Position numbers and translations under genes: made by a program
Part shown: in pieces, positions 38,453 through 49,322 of the stretch
Position numbering within the stretch: the stretch's first letter is position 1
How the letters are laid out: each line of letters opens with the position of its first letter
Notes under the pieces: model-generated
Databases searched by the model: none
Seen by the model: the letters and a program-made list of their open reading frames with translations, nothing else
Told to the model about the DNA's origin: nothing
Source: Leishmania mexicana MHOM/GT/2001/U1103
Taxonomy: Eukaryota > Euglenozoa > Kinetoplastea > Trypanosomatida > Trypanosomatidae
Direction: 5' to 3'
Length of the DNA: 64,000 bases
Assembly (NCBI RefSeq): GCF_000234665.1
Contig: NC_018338.1
Coordinates: forward strand, 23,501 to 87,500

Positions 38453-40199
38453 GGACATACGCTCTCCGCCCTATTCGTTCGTGTCGATTCTACCACGCGC
38501 CCTGTGGACGAGTCGAATGCGGTTACACGTGAGAAAGCGTGCGGCCGTGAACGTCATAGTGCGCAGGTGTTTTTTTAAATACTTTTCCAATACGTCATAC
38601 CACCACGAACAAGCCAGCAAAAGTATACGCAAACAGCCGCAGCTCACCAACGTCTGTTACAAGACGGCTATAGTACGGAGTCGGGTCAACCAAGACCGTT
38701 TGGCGTCGTTTAGCTCAGTGCAACTCCACTGCATACAGCGCAGGCCAGGTCCAGGATTACGCTCAACACCACTGCAGCCCAGCAAAACAAGAAGACAAAA
38801 CAAGAGGTGGATGCGCCACTATTTGTTGAGTTGTGGACAAGATGCACAGTAAGCCGGTACAAACACATCCGTGACCGCACGTCTCTTCGGCACAGCGGCA
38901 GCCCAGCCCAGCCCTGCCGACAGCCAGGGACCGCAACCGTACCTGTGGTCAGGCTGCAGGATCTTGGCCTCCCCACAAAGAGTGGATACCGGGGCCCGGT
39001 ACAACGCACTGAGGTGGCTGTCATCATCACGATTTTTTCGCTGTTTCACGCCGCAGAAGAAATGAAAATTTGTCGAACAGCACTTGCAGCAATGTCGACA
39101 GCAGCGCTGCCGTGGTGTAAGGACGAAGCTACCGGAAGCAACGGGGTACATGAGTACAGCAACAGCGCTCCTCTCTTCTCCATGGACGCTGCATCTCTCT
39201 CCGGTGTTTATCCCTACACAGCCGTCAACTGCCCCCCTCCCTCTCTGCAATCTGTGATGCATGAAGACAGAAACGAAACGACAGGATAAAGAAGCAAAGA
39301 CAAGACAAAAGAAAAGAGGGACGGATGCACTGTAGCGGCGCTCATGGCTGCTTCCCTCTTGGCTGAAACGACACGCATGCAAGTGCAGACGTGACGTTAT
39401 TCACTGTGTAGCGGTACCAACTCGTTTCTCCTGTTTCTGTCTTTGTGTGCTGCTGTCTCCCCATCGCTTCAGAACTTCTGCGCCTCACGCCACATGTACG
39501 ACATTGGGCAAAGAAAAGCAGGGAAAGCTGCCGTGTGTGAGCGCGCGCCTGTATGTGCACGCGTGCGGGTCTCTGTATGGATGCACACAAGTTATTTGAT
39601 GAGGGGTACATGCCCCGCTAGGTTTGACATGAAGATGCAGCCCTTTGCTCTCTCTTGACTTCTCTTTGGCACAGCAACACTTGAGCAGGCACGGTGCCAT
39701 GCGCACATGTGGGGGCCATGATCCGGAAAAATCAAACCGCAGAAAAAAAGGAGACCAGCGAGGCATTCTCAAGGGCATCACCGCTGCACTTTGCCATTAT
39801 GACGCAGTGGGAAGAGAAGACTGTCGTACGCTTAGCTGGTGCACGGTGTTGCACCCGCCGTAGGAACCTTAAGCAGCACTTTTTTCTCGCCTCCATCGCG
39901 GGTGCATCAAAGCAGAGACGGAACAACGCCCCCTCCCACTAATGCGCGCGTGTATGCGGATGCCTCTCCCCGTCACACCCGACGTGCTGTCTTTTGTCTG
40001 CCCTGACTGATTTCCGACGCACCTTTTGACCTTCCCTTCCCGCCTTTCGTCTATCTGTCCCCGCTGATGCATCTTCTGAGACACGCACACAAGCAAAGAG
40101 ATGTCACACACACACACATGCGCCATGTAGCACAGAAGAGCTTGCATTACCTCGTACCACTTGTAGGACGGCTTTGATGCAACTGGCACACACCACGGT
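38453..40199. other. Intergenic stretch with a decayed retroposon fragment
   Basis: No gene supported. A decayed SIDER-like copy lies at about 38700-39045. The remainder is spacer with microsatellites (for example ACACAC near 40107-40119). Short frames on both strands lack coding pattern. Confidence 0.6.
38700..39045 (+). mobile_element. Degenerate SIDER-like fragment, copy C
   Basis: The 3' block AGAGTGGATACCGGGGCCCG then GTACAACGCACTGAGG at about 38980-39016 corresponds to AGAGTGGGTTACCGGGCCC then GGAATACGACGCT of copies A and B. Upstream, ACACATCCGTGACCGCA (about 38864) and the CCCTGCC ... GACCGCA region align in order with the same parts of copy A. Identity is only moderate, about two thirds by eye, so this is an old copy of the same or a related family, in sense orientation downstream of the 77-residue membrane-protein gene. 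Confidence 0.5.
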
Positions 40200-41548
40200 T
40201 GGTATGCTCGACTGCGTCGTTTTGCACGCCGTACACAGCACGCTTCATATACTTCTTTACCTGGTCCCGCGATGGGTGCACACGCTGCTGGTAGAGCTGT
40301 CCGTGAAGCTGTGGCAGCTGGTCACGGGTCGCTGCTAACGGAGGTTACTCGTTGCAGAATGAGCGTCACATCGAGGTAGTCAACTCCACGAAGGACTCGT
40401 TTATGGGTGCGAGACCGCTGACGGCGTTTGGGCTGAGCTAGGGCATGTTGTACCACGGCACCTTCGACGGTGGACGCGTCCACAGTATTCTTGGCGTCTT
40501 CGGCGTCAGCTGCTGCGTCACCTACGAGCGGGGGAGCCACCGGAAGGGTTTGGCGGCAATCCCATCTGCCTGGAATCTCTGAAGGTACCAAAGGTGGAGG
40601 GGGCCAAAAAGGAGTCGTACTCGTAGTCGCTGGTTTTGGGGAACTAGAGGGGACGAACCCCCCTACATACAGCGACTGGCCCGCAGCTGAGAGGCAAAGG
40701 GCTTCCACGTGGGTCCTCTCACTTCACGCGGCATGGACTCTGAACGTCTTACGCAGTCGCATCTCACCGGTGTCACCATTACCCAGTGCACGCGTACCGT
40801 GATGGTGTGGTGCTCGGTGGATGAGCAGCTGGGCGCGCGTTTTGGGGGTGAGCTGGCGACCTCTTTTCTCGGCTACAGCGCTATTAGAATGACAAACCTG
40901 CAGGTGGCTGTGGCTTGGTTTGGCGCGTTCAAGACGAATCCGTCCTGCTACCCCGGCGGCTCCCCAGTGACAGCGCTGGTGAACATGAATGCCTCGTTCA
41001 GCATATTTGTTCACGTCCACGCGATCTAGCGCGGCGAGTTTCTTTTTCTTTGTCTGACCAGCCCCTGATGAGTGACGCGACGAAGAAGTACGTGATGAAG
41101 CATGAGCACCGCCTGCCTCAAGGGCTGCCAGGTTTTCCCCCAATGAAGGACAAAGCAGAGTTGAACGCACTGCTGCAGAGGTTCACCAACGCCAGGGACT
41201 TCAACGAGCGCTTGGTGGTGCCACACTTCGCGTACAGAGGGCGGCGCGAGCTACTACAAGGACGCGGTAGCTTTCAAACGGCTGATTCAGATGAACGTGT
41301 TGCTCCCCGTCATCTGTCTGACAGCACGTAACGACCCAATCACCGGTGAATCCCGCACCAACGCGCAGTGGCAGGCCCTCATTGATGCACACCCCAACAT
41401 CGCGTATGTTGAGACGCCAGCGGGCGGCCACTTTTCCTGCTTGCCAGGTCCTCTCAATGAGGTCAGAGGGCGCGGGGAGTTCTTCATCGACTTCACGCTG
41501 CAAGTCTTTCAGTACGCCGTGCAGGCGTTGAAGAAGACAACTGTGTAG
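40200..41548 (+). pseudogene. Decayed alpha/beta hydrolase (ABHD1/3, YheT-like)
   Basis: The last part (41291-41548) encodes NVLLPVICLTARNDPITGE, then NPNIAY (as HPNIAYVETPAGGHFSC), which is the C-terminal half of an ABHD1/ABHD3/YheT-type hydrolase, including the Asp after 'ARN' and the His of 'GGH' expected for the catalytic triad. Upstream, in another frame, are FNERLVVPHFAYRG (about 41200-41240) and then GGASYYKDAVAFKRL, so one frameshift lies near 41240. Further upstream a PLTSRGMDSERL segment (about 40715-40750) resembles the family's 'RGxxG.PLTS' region but is interrupted by stops and shifts on both sides. The nucleophile elbow (GxSxG) is not found intact. The N-terminal membrane-helix-like part may start near 40240. 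Confidence 0.6.
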
Positions 41549-42597
41549 TTGAAAGCGCGTGCTGTTGGTGCCACGTTGAATACGGCAGTGGATGTCGTGT
41601 TCTGCACTATCCCCGCCATCCCCGGAAGCACAGCGGCAGGAAGGAGGCACAGAAGCCGGCGAAACTGCCCACCTTCCCTCCCCCTCCACTATTACCGCTA
41701 GCGCGTGCTTTATCGAAATACCGGACGGTCCGAGGGGTCCACTGGCCCACTGCAAAGCCAACGCCGCCTGCTTCATTCACTTCGATGCACGGGCTAGGGT
41801 TGGATCTGGGGGGGGGCAGAAGGCGAGAGTCGTCTTGACGCGCTTCGCACGGCGCCTGTCACGCTCACCCTCCGCACACCTGCTTCGAATGTGCCCTACT
41901 GTGTCTCGTTCTGCTCACTGGAGCTGTGGGAGAGGGGCCCTCTGGAGAGACGCACACACACGCACACACTCGTCAAAGTGCCGTGCGTGTGCGCCATCGC
42001 ATCTCTACGAGGTCAAAGGAAGACTACGAAGAAAAGGCTCATCGACATGTACAGCAAATAGACCCGCACTGCATGGTGCCCGCCTGACCGATGTGGTCTG
42101 CGGCTGTCGTTCGCCTCTTCCTCTCATCCCCTGCGAGTGTGTTGGGGAGGCAGAAATGCGAAATGGCGGACGATTTGGGTGTAGGAGGACGATCGTCATG
42201 CTCATCCTCCTCTCCAGCTCGCCAGTGCAGAGTGCGCTTCTTACTTCGCTTTCTTCTGACTCTGTCTGATCCCCTTACTTCGCTTTGTCTTTACTGGCCA
42301 CAGCACCACAGCCAAGCACGTTTTTGATTTCCGCGCTGGTCGTCATTGATCCCCTACTCACTCTCAAATCGCCTAAACTTAACGACGCTGCGGCCCATCA
42401 ACTGGCTAGCCGTCATCTTCCTTCGCGCTTGCGCGCACTGCTGCCGCCTTACAAGAGGTGATCTACCTACCGCTTTCGCTGCTGCGGCTGCGCTTCCAAC
42501 GCTGCTGGCGAGACTGAAGCGCGCTCTGTCGCCCACCATCCCTTGTGTTCCGCAACTCGCCTAATGTGCATAAAGGACAACGTAGCGACAGAGCCAT
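41549..42597. other. Intergenic spacer
   Basis: No gene supported. Pyrimidine-rich tract and acceptor-like sites lie before the repeat-protein gene. A G7 run is present near 41810. A long frame crossing 41592-42269 is compositionally biased and has no recognisable domain. Confidence 0.55.
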
Positions 42598-45500
42598 ATG
42601 CGCCGCCTTCAGCAGCAGCTCGGGCGCCGTTTTTGGACTGCGGGCTTGCTGCCAAACCCCCGTCGACGTGTAACTTCCCCAGCCCTAGGAGTAGACGTGT
42701 CAACTACACCACCGCTGCCAGGGCGTTCTTCTGTGCCTATAGCCTCCGTGGCACCTCCTCCTACTGAGGTGTTGAGGGCTGCGCCCGCTGCCCCCGCTGC
42801 ACCCAAGGCTGCGCCCGCTGCCCCCGCTGCACCCAAGGCTGCGCCCGCTACCCCCGCTGCGCCCAAGGCTACGCCCGCTGCACTGAAGGCTGCGCCCGCT
42901 GCACCCAACACTGCGCCCCCACCCAAGCTGCGCCCGCTGCCCCCGCTGCACCCAAGGCTGCGCCCGCTGCACTGAAGGCTGCGCCCGCTGCACCCAACAC
43001 TGCCCCCGCTGCCCCCGCTGCACCCAAGGCTGCGCCCGCTGCACTGAAGGCTGCGCCCGCTGCACCCAACACTGCCCCCGCTGCCCCCGCTGCACCCAAG
43101 GCTGCGCCCGCTGCACTGAAGGCTGCGCCCGCTGCACCCAACACTGCGCCCGCTGCCCCCGCTGCACCCAAGGCTGCGCCCGCTGCCCCCGCTGCGCCAC
43201 AGGCTACGCCCGCTGCACTGAAGGCTGCGCCCGCTGCACCCAACACTGCCCCCGCTGCCCCCGCTGCACCCAAGGCTGCGCCCGCTGCACTGAAGGCTGC
43301 GCCCGCTGCACCCAACACTGCGCCCGCTGCCCCCGCTGCACCCAAGGCTGCGCCCGCTGCCCCCGCTGCGCCACAGGCTACGCCCGCTGCACTGAAGGCT
43401 GCGCCCGCTGCACCCAACACTGCCCCCGCTGCCCCCGCTGCACCCAAGGCTGCGCCCGCTGCACTGAAGGCTGCGCCCGCTGCACCCAACACTGCGCCCG
43501 CTGCCCCCGCTGCACCCAAGGCTGCGCCCGCTACCCCCGCTGCGCCACAGGCTACGCCCGCTGCACTGAAGGCTGCGCCCGCTGCACCCAACACTGCCCC
43601 CGCTGCCCCCGCTGCACCCAAGGCTGCGCCCGCTGCACTGAAGGCTGCGCCCGCTGCACCCAACACTGCGCCCGCTGCACCCAAGGCTGCGCCCGCTGCC
43701 CCCGCTGCGCCACAGGCTACGCCCGCTGCACTGAAGGCTGCGCCCGCTGCCCCCGCTGCGCCACAGGCTGCGCCCGCTGCACTGAAGGCTGCGCCCGCTG
43801 CACCCACCGCTGCGCCCGCTGCCCCCGCTGCACTGAAGGCTGCGCCCGCTGCACCCACCGCTACGCCCGCTGCCCCCGCTGCACTGAAGGCTGCGCCCGC
43901 TGCCCCCGCTGCGCCACAGGCTGCGCCCGCTGCACTGAAGGCTGCGCCCGCTGCACCCACCGCTGCGCCCGCTGCCCCCGCTGCGCCACAGGCTACGCCC
44001 GCTGCCCCCGCTGCACTGAAGGCTGCGCCCGCTGCCCCCGCTGCGCCACAGGCTACGCCCGCTGCCCCCGCTGCACCCAAGGCTGCGCCCGCTACCCCCG
44101 CTGCACTGAAGGCTGCGCCCGCTGCACCCAAGGCTGCGCCCGCTGCCCCCGCTGCGCCACAGGCTGCGCCCGCTGCACTGAAGGCTGCGCCCGCTGCACC
44201 CACCGCTGCGCCCGCTGCCCCCGCTGCGCCACAGGCTACGCCCGCTGCCCCCGCTGCACCCAAGGCTGCGCCCGCTACCCCCGCTGCACTGAAGGCTGCG
44301 CCCGCTGCACCCAAGGCTGCGCCCGCTGCCCCCGCTGCGCCACAGGCTACGCCCGCTGCACCCAAGGCTGCGCCCTCTGCACCCACTTCTCCCGATGTCT
44401 TCGGGAGGGTACAGTCACGAAAGAGAAGCGTCGCCGCTGGAGGTTATGCTGCGGAACAGAGGTTGTCTTGGAGCGCCGGCTCGCGCCCGAAAACCGCAGT
44501 ACCTCATGAGACTGGTGCGACGCCCACGGCGGCATGCAGACCGTCCCGGAAGCAGCTCCCTCGCCGAACAGATGCCAAAGGTCCTGCTGTGCCTTCCCCT
44601 CCTCCCTCGCCGCCACCGGCGCCGTCTCTATCAGCCGCACCGCCATCACCATCAATTTTGCCGTCTACGCCGGCGGCACACGCTACCATCGCGCCTCCCT
44701 ACATAAGTGAGGTTGGCGAGGTGGACGGCGAGGCGAAGGAGGGGATGCTCTTCGAGGCTCTTCGACCCTCGCTGTCGACACGCGTCGAGGCTGCCGTACG
44801 ACAGAGTAGAGCAAACCACCCTCTGAGGGCGTCCTGTAAAGCCCACCCGCCCCAGGCGGAAAAACGGGAGCCGCATGTTCTTTGTGGGGAGACGGAGACG
44901 CACGCTGATCCGTCCGAACTTGTCGAAGGCGCGGCTGCCGGGGATTGGGCGTGGGCTAAGCGGGAAGAGCGGCTACAACCACTTCCAGCATCCATCTCCT
45001 GCAGCATCGATCGGCATGAAATCCCAGCTGAGCTGGGGGGTGATGAGGGCCATAATGTCGCCGAGAACGCCCCCGCGGGGTCGTCTGCTAATGACTTTTC
45101 TCGAGGTGAGGCCTCCGCGGCGCCTACAGACTCCGCACCGCCGTCCTCTGCATCTGCAGCAGAGCTATTAGAGACCGCCACAGTGGAGCGCTTGCCTGGC
45201 GAGGTGTGGTGCGGTGCAGAGGCCGCAGGCTGTGAGAAAGGCGCCACACCGCCACCACGCCCTCCAATCGCAGACAACAGGGATGTGTGCCTTTTAGTAT
45301 CGACTTCTGTCACACCTCAACTATACACGATTACGGTGCAGCTGCGAGAGCCGCCGTCAAGCCCGATGGCCTGCGTGCAAGCTGTTTCAGGTGCATTGGA
45401 CGCGGTGGAGGCGCACTGCGACGCAGCTGTGGCCGCCCGCGCCGCAGGCAAGGTCGACTCGAGAGTGAGGGCAGCGCCAGACATCACCGTTACGTGGTGC

Positions 45501-47501
45501 ACTTTGCCGCATTGCCCCTTCTTCGCATCGACGCAGAGCCCGGCGGAGCTGCCGTTGTCGCAGCTTTTCAGCTATGTGGCCGCCAAGGAGGCTGTGATGA
45601 AGCGCTTCCACCACCTTGTGACACGATTCGGGACACGTGTGCGTTTTGCAGCAGCGGCCAGCAGCGAGTCGGTGCTCGACTTTGGCGCGGAGGTTTTTTT
45701 TGCGTGCCCAGAGCGGCGGTTGCTCTCTCTGCGAGCCGCGGCGTGTGACGGCGGCGACGTGGCAGCAGCACCGGCGGAGTCATCCTCGCCGCCCGTTGCC
45801 ACTGTCTCTGTGGGGTTCCCGCTGAGCCGCGTGGGCATTTTTCCCTCGACCTCTACGGTGGTCTCCCTGCAACGTCTCTGCGGGTCACTGCACACGGTGA
45901 AGTGGGTGCCCGTGCTGCACACATATGATGTGAGCAGCCTGGCTGATGTTGGTTTGCTGAGTATCCCTGACGCCGCCGGTGAGGCCTCGGAAAAGCGTAA
46001 GGCGAAGCGGTGGTCGCTGGCGCTTGAGCAGCTCATTCTCGAACACGTGTGCCAGTCATCTGCGCAGCGTCGGTGGGCCGTGGAGATGCTAATGTGGAGT
46101 CGTGGCTTTCACGACACTGCGACGCGCCACAAGGCCGTTGGTGCCATGTCCGCAGACATTGCAGACGGTTGGTACGCATACGCAATGGGGGCTCTTAGTC
46201 GGAATCCGTCATGCACAGAAGCGTGTGCTGCATGCGGAGATGCTGAAGGCGCCACCGGGGTTCAGGCACTTCTGACAACACCCCCCTGCAGAGGCGCTGC
46301 TCATGCTGTACAGGTACACTCGAGGTCTCTGAGATGCTCGCTGCCTCCTCTGCCGCACCACCGCTTCCTCACCTTCGCGCACGTGCAGCGCTCGCTGTGG
46401 ATGCACAAAATGCAAGCACTGGCTGCCACAGAAGAGTCCGCTGGAGCGGCTGTGCTGCTTGACTGCTCTGACAAGGCTGTGATGGACACGTTGGATTTGG
46501 TGGAGACGCACCTCGCTGGCACCGCCGCGCAGCGGGCTCGCTTGCCCTATCTGAACGTCGTATTGATTGGCGACGCTGCCACTGCGCAGCCGATTCTTCA
46601 ACGCCTGCCTTGTGCTGCTGTTATCTCCTCCGCGTCTGCGTTTTGTAAAATGGGGCATGCCTCCGTGCAGCAGGTGCGCCTGTACGCTTCGCCGAAGTGG
46701 CCGACAGATCTTCAGCAAGACACGCTGTTGGCAGCCTTAACATACCTCAAGCGCCGCGGAGCACCTCACGTCGTCGCCGCCGGAGCAGCACCGCAGCGGC
46801 TTTTGCTAGCACTGTGTCAGGAGGCGGTGTTGGTAGCGCGCTCGCTGCCTGATGCCATAGCTGTCGAATCCGCCGCCAAGGAGCAGCTGGGCCTGTGCTT
46901 GGGACCCTTCCGGCTTATGGACGCTTATGGCACCGTTGCGGTCGCTTCCATGGCTTCTGCAGAGCGGACGCGCACCGCGGCGGCCAACGATGTGGCAACT
47001 CGAGCCACCTTGGCTCCCGTGCACCAACTGGAAAGCTGCATGCGGTCCATGGCCCGTGAGGGGCTGCTAGGAGCGAGAGGTGCACGTGGAGGCTTCTACG
47101 ATTCCGCTGTAGCAATTAATGAAGCAGTCTCCGCCGCTCCGCCGCTTCGCGAGGCGGTGCTGAACGCGTACGTCCGCCACACGACGCCGACTCAGGTGGG
47201 CAACCGACTTCGCGCGGCCGTGCTGAACGTGGCCTGCGAGCTGCTAACCCACGGCGAGGTGCAGCGGGTCGATGATGTTGACCTGCTGTCGATGAGTGCC
47301 CTCGGATGGCGGGAGGAGACCGGCGGGGTTCTTTACCAGGTAGACCAGCTGGGGGCAGATGGCTTGCCACGATTGGTGGAGCAAATGACATACTTGGCCA
47401 GGACAGGCATTGCACCGCACCTCGCTCCTCACCCGTTGCTCCTGCGCATGGTGACAGAGAAGGTGCGCTTCGCCGGCCTCAAGGCTAGCGGGCTGCTATG
47501 A
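42598..47501 (+). CDS. Ala/Pro-repeat protein with trifunctional-enzyme-alpha-like (crotonase/HAD) C-terminal region; one frameshift
   Basis: The gene appears to start at ATG 42598 (MRRLQQQLGRRFWTAGLL, Arg-rich, mitochondrial-presequence-like). It enters an Ala/Pro/Lys repeat and loses frame near 42927, where AAGCT replaces the AAGGCT found in other copies. The next frame then runs open from there through the repeat to the stop at 47499-47501; its first internal ATG is at 44463. The last ~250 residues match the HAD part of mitochondrial trifunctional protein alpha: LGLCLGPFRLMDAYG (family GxPxGPFxLxDxxG) and a final QVGNRLRAAVLNVACELL ... DDVDL ... GADGLPRLVEQM. The dinucleotide-binding glycine motif and the catalytic H-x-F-x-P are not recognisable, so it may be a pseudo-enzyme. 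The frameshift is either a real mutation or an assembly error in a repeat. Confidence 0.7.
42778..44380 (+). repeat. Tandem GC-rich repeat coding for Ala/Pro/Lys
   Basis: About 1.6 kb built of GCTGCGCCCGCTGCACCCAA-type modules. A common higher-order unit is 72 nt (24 codons) made of three 7-10 residue pieces: AAPAALK, AAPAAPNT and APAAPAAPK. Units carrying CAGGCTACG (QAT) and CCCACCGCT (PTA) variants dominate the right half. Most length changes are multiples of three, so the Ala/Pro frame is kept. The exception is the lost base near 42927. Because every frame lacks most stop codons, long shadow frames occur on both strands. Confidence 0.9.
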
Positions 47502-48323
47502 GGGCTGTAGGGCGGTGTGTGTGATCACTGTCGTGTGTTCATGTGCGTGCGTTGTCCCTTCGTGCATTGTCGCGTGTCTGTGCCGAGCGGTGCCGTTGTT
47601 GTCGGCCCAAGTGGGAGGCAAGGCGGTGTGAGCGAGGTCCCCCTTCTCCTCTTGCGGTCTCTCCCTCGCGTGCGTACGCTGTTACTCGTTTGGTCTCACG
47701 CATATTGCCTAACACGATTGCAGCTAGGGGGTGGTGGTAGCGAAATGGAGGCGAACCTTCCGGGGCTTGCGATGGTGCTGGGACGCGCGGGCACGCGTGG
47801 AGCTCGCGTGGTCGCGTCGTTGTATAATGACCAGGAGCGCTTGCGCCTTTTCGATATTGTTTGAGTCGAGCGAAGGACTTACGCGTCGTTCCCCGCGTTG
47901 CTCATGTGCACTGCACTGTGTGCGTGTGCATGTCTTGCCAGCTTCTCTTCACTTCTCTCTGAATCTCTTATCCTTTTGCGATGTTGCTGTGCTGACCTGG
48001 GTGGGTGCTTGCGCTTGCACACGTGTGTATGGCGTGCCATGGATCTCCACACACGTGGGTTGTGGCAGCAGGCTTGCTTTATTGTTTTTCCCATACTTCT
48101 TTGCCGTCTTTGCCGTCTTTCCTTAGCCGTCCGGCGGATTGTGTGGCTTCCACGTAGCGCCACGTGTGTTGTCAAAGACGCGAACAGCTCGTCTCATCTT
48201 CACTGTGAAGGGCCTCCTGTGCGCCGTCGCCCCACTCGACGCGGGCTGTGAAGCTCATTTTAACTTGCTTCCTCTCTGATCCTCAAGCAGGCCGGCGCTG
48301 AGCGAGTTTATTGCTCCTCAAGA
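47502..48323. other. Intergenic spacer
   Basis: No gene supported. The acceptor CTTCCTCTCTGATCCTCAAG with AGs at 48286-48287 and 48289-48290 lies ~35 nt before the ATG of the next gene. TG/GT-rich runs are typical 3' UTR sequence. Confidence 0.6.
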
Positions 48324-49322
48324 ATGCCCGCCACCACGATGGTTGCCGATCCGCTCTTGCAGATCGTGTCGCAGGTGATCGACGACGTGAGTTTTTCCCA
48401 GACACATACAGTCAGCGATGACTTCAGGGTGTACCCGAAGTCGTCTATAGACAGCGTTAGCACGCTCCAGCAGGAGCAGCGGAAGCGCGTGGAGCAGACG
48501 TATGGCGCACGCGCACCATCTCCTGATTTTCTGGGATCTCAGCTGCTAGCGGAGTACCGCGGGGAGGCGGCTTCGTTGCAGCTCGCTAAAGAGTCCGGGG
48601 ACCCCAACTTCCCTACCTCTATTTCACGCATGACGGGCGAGCAGAGCAAGCAGTTCAAGAAGGACATGAAACAGCGCATCCACGAATGGGAGGCTACGGT
48701 GCGAGATGCAACAGGGCAGACAGAAGTCTACCCGGACCAGAAGGCCTCGTTGCGCTCCATCTATGAACTTTACCGCGCCACCAAGATGAAGGTGCTGGGG
48801 GCGGAGCCCTCTCCGGGCCCGCACGGAGCAACAGCGGAAACGTCCGTTACAGGCAACCGGGATGTGTCGCAAAGCGTCGGTGCACACGCTGCGGGTGCAT
48901 CGTCGGCGTCAGCTTCTGCAGTTGGTGGGGCCAGGTCGGAGAGCACTCGGCTGAGCACCTCAGGTGCCAAGGACGGTACTGCAGGCTCTACCAAAGCGCT
49001 GTCGGGGACAGCCGCCACCGCTGGCGGTGAGGTTCGCGTAGTGTCGAGTGGCGCCACAGCGCCTGCTATGGCTGGCAGCGGCGCTGACTGGATTAAGCGC
49101 ATTGAGCGGGTGCCGCTGGGCACGGAGAACGTGTCGACGATGCCTGAGGACGCTTTGCAGACGGAGAAGCGCCGCTTGAAGCAGGTGCTGCACCGCTTCG
49201 AAAGCGACTTCGAGAAGTACAACGGCGTGCGCCCAGGTCGGCATGACCGCCAAGGCTTCACGGCAGAGTACCATCGCTACGGTGAGCTCAAGAACGAGCT
49301 TACTCGCCGTTCCCAGAAGTAG
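48324..49322 (+). CDS. FAM13-like domain protein, 332 residues
   Basis: Residues about 278-332 (TEKRRLKQVLHRFESDFEKY, then GVRPGRHDRQGFTAEYHRYG and a final LKNEL) match the C-terminal helical module of FAM13 proteins ('LK..L..FE..F....G..P....R.....Y..Y..LK'). A second, weaker example lies at about 107-158 (KQFKKDMKQRIHEWEATVRD, then YPDQKASLRSIYELYRATK). A possible third is at 50-85 (YGARAPSPDFLGSQLLAEYR). The middle (165-250) is Ala/Ser/Gly/Thr-rich and disordered. There is no RhoGAP domain. The start at ATG 48324 fits the nearby acceptor. Function unknown; the module may be a protein-interaction element. Confidence 0.8.
   Translation: MPATTMVADPLLQIVSQVIDDVSFSQTHTVSDDFRVYPKSSIDSVSTLQQEQRKRVEQTYGARAPSPDFLGSQLLAEYRGEAASLQLAKESGDPNFPTSISRMTGEQSKQFKKDMKQRIHEWEATVRDATGQTEVYPDQKASLRSIYELYRATKMKVLGAEPSPGPHGATAETSVTGNRDVSQSVGAHAAGASSASASAVGGARSESTRLSTSGAKDGTAGSTKALSGTAATAGGEVRVVSSGATAPAMAGSGADWIKRIERVPLGTENVSTMPEDALQTEKRRLKQVLHRFESDFEKYNGVRPGRHDRQGFTAEYHRYGELKNELTRRSQK

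Noticed and set aside
42768..42926. Cys/Arg-rich reading (CARCPRCTQG type) of the repeat upstream of the frameshift
   Set aside because: Open only because the repeat lacks stops in this phase; there is no ATG, and the presequence-like start lies in the Ala/Pro phase.
42869..44386. 505-codon Ala/Gly-rich open frame on the minus strand
   Set aside because: It is the antisense reading of the Ala/Pro tandem repeat; GCC-rich modules lack stops in most frames. It has no flanking non-repeat coding sequence and opposes the direction of the array.
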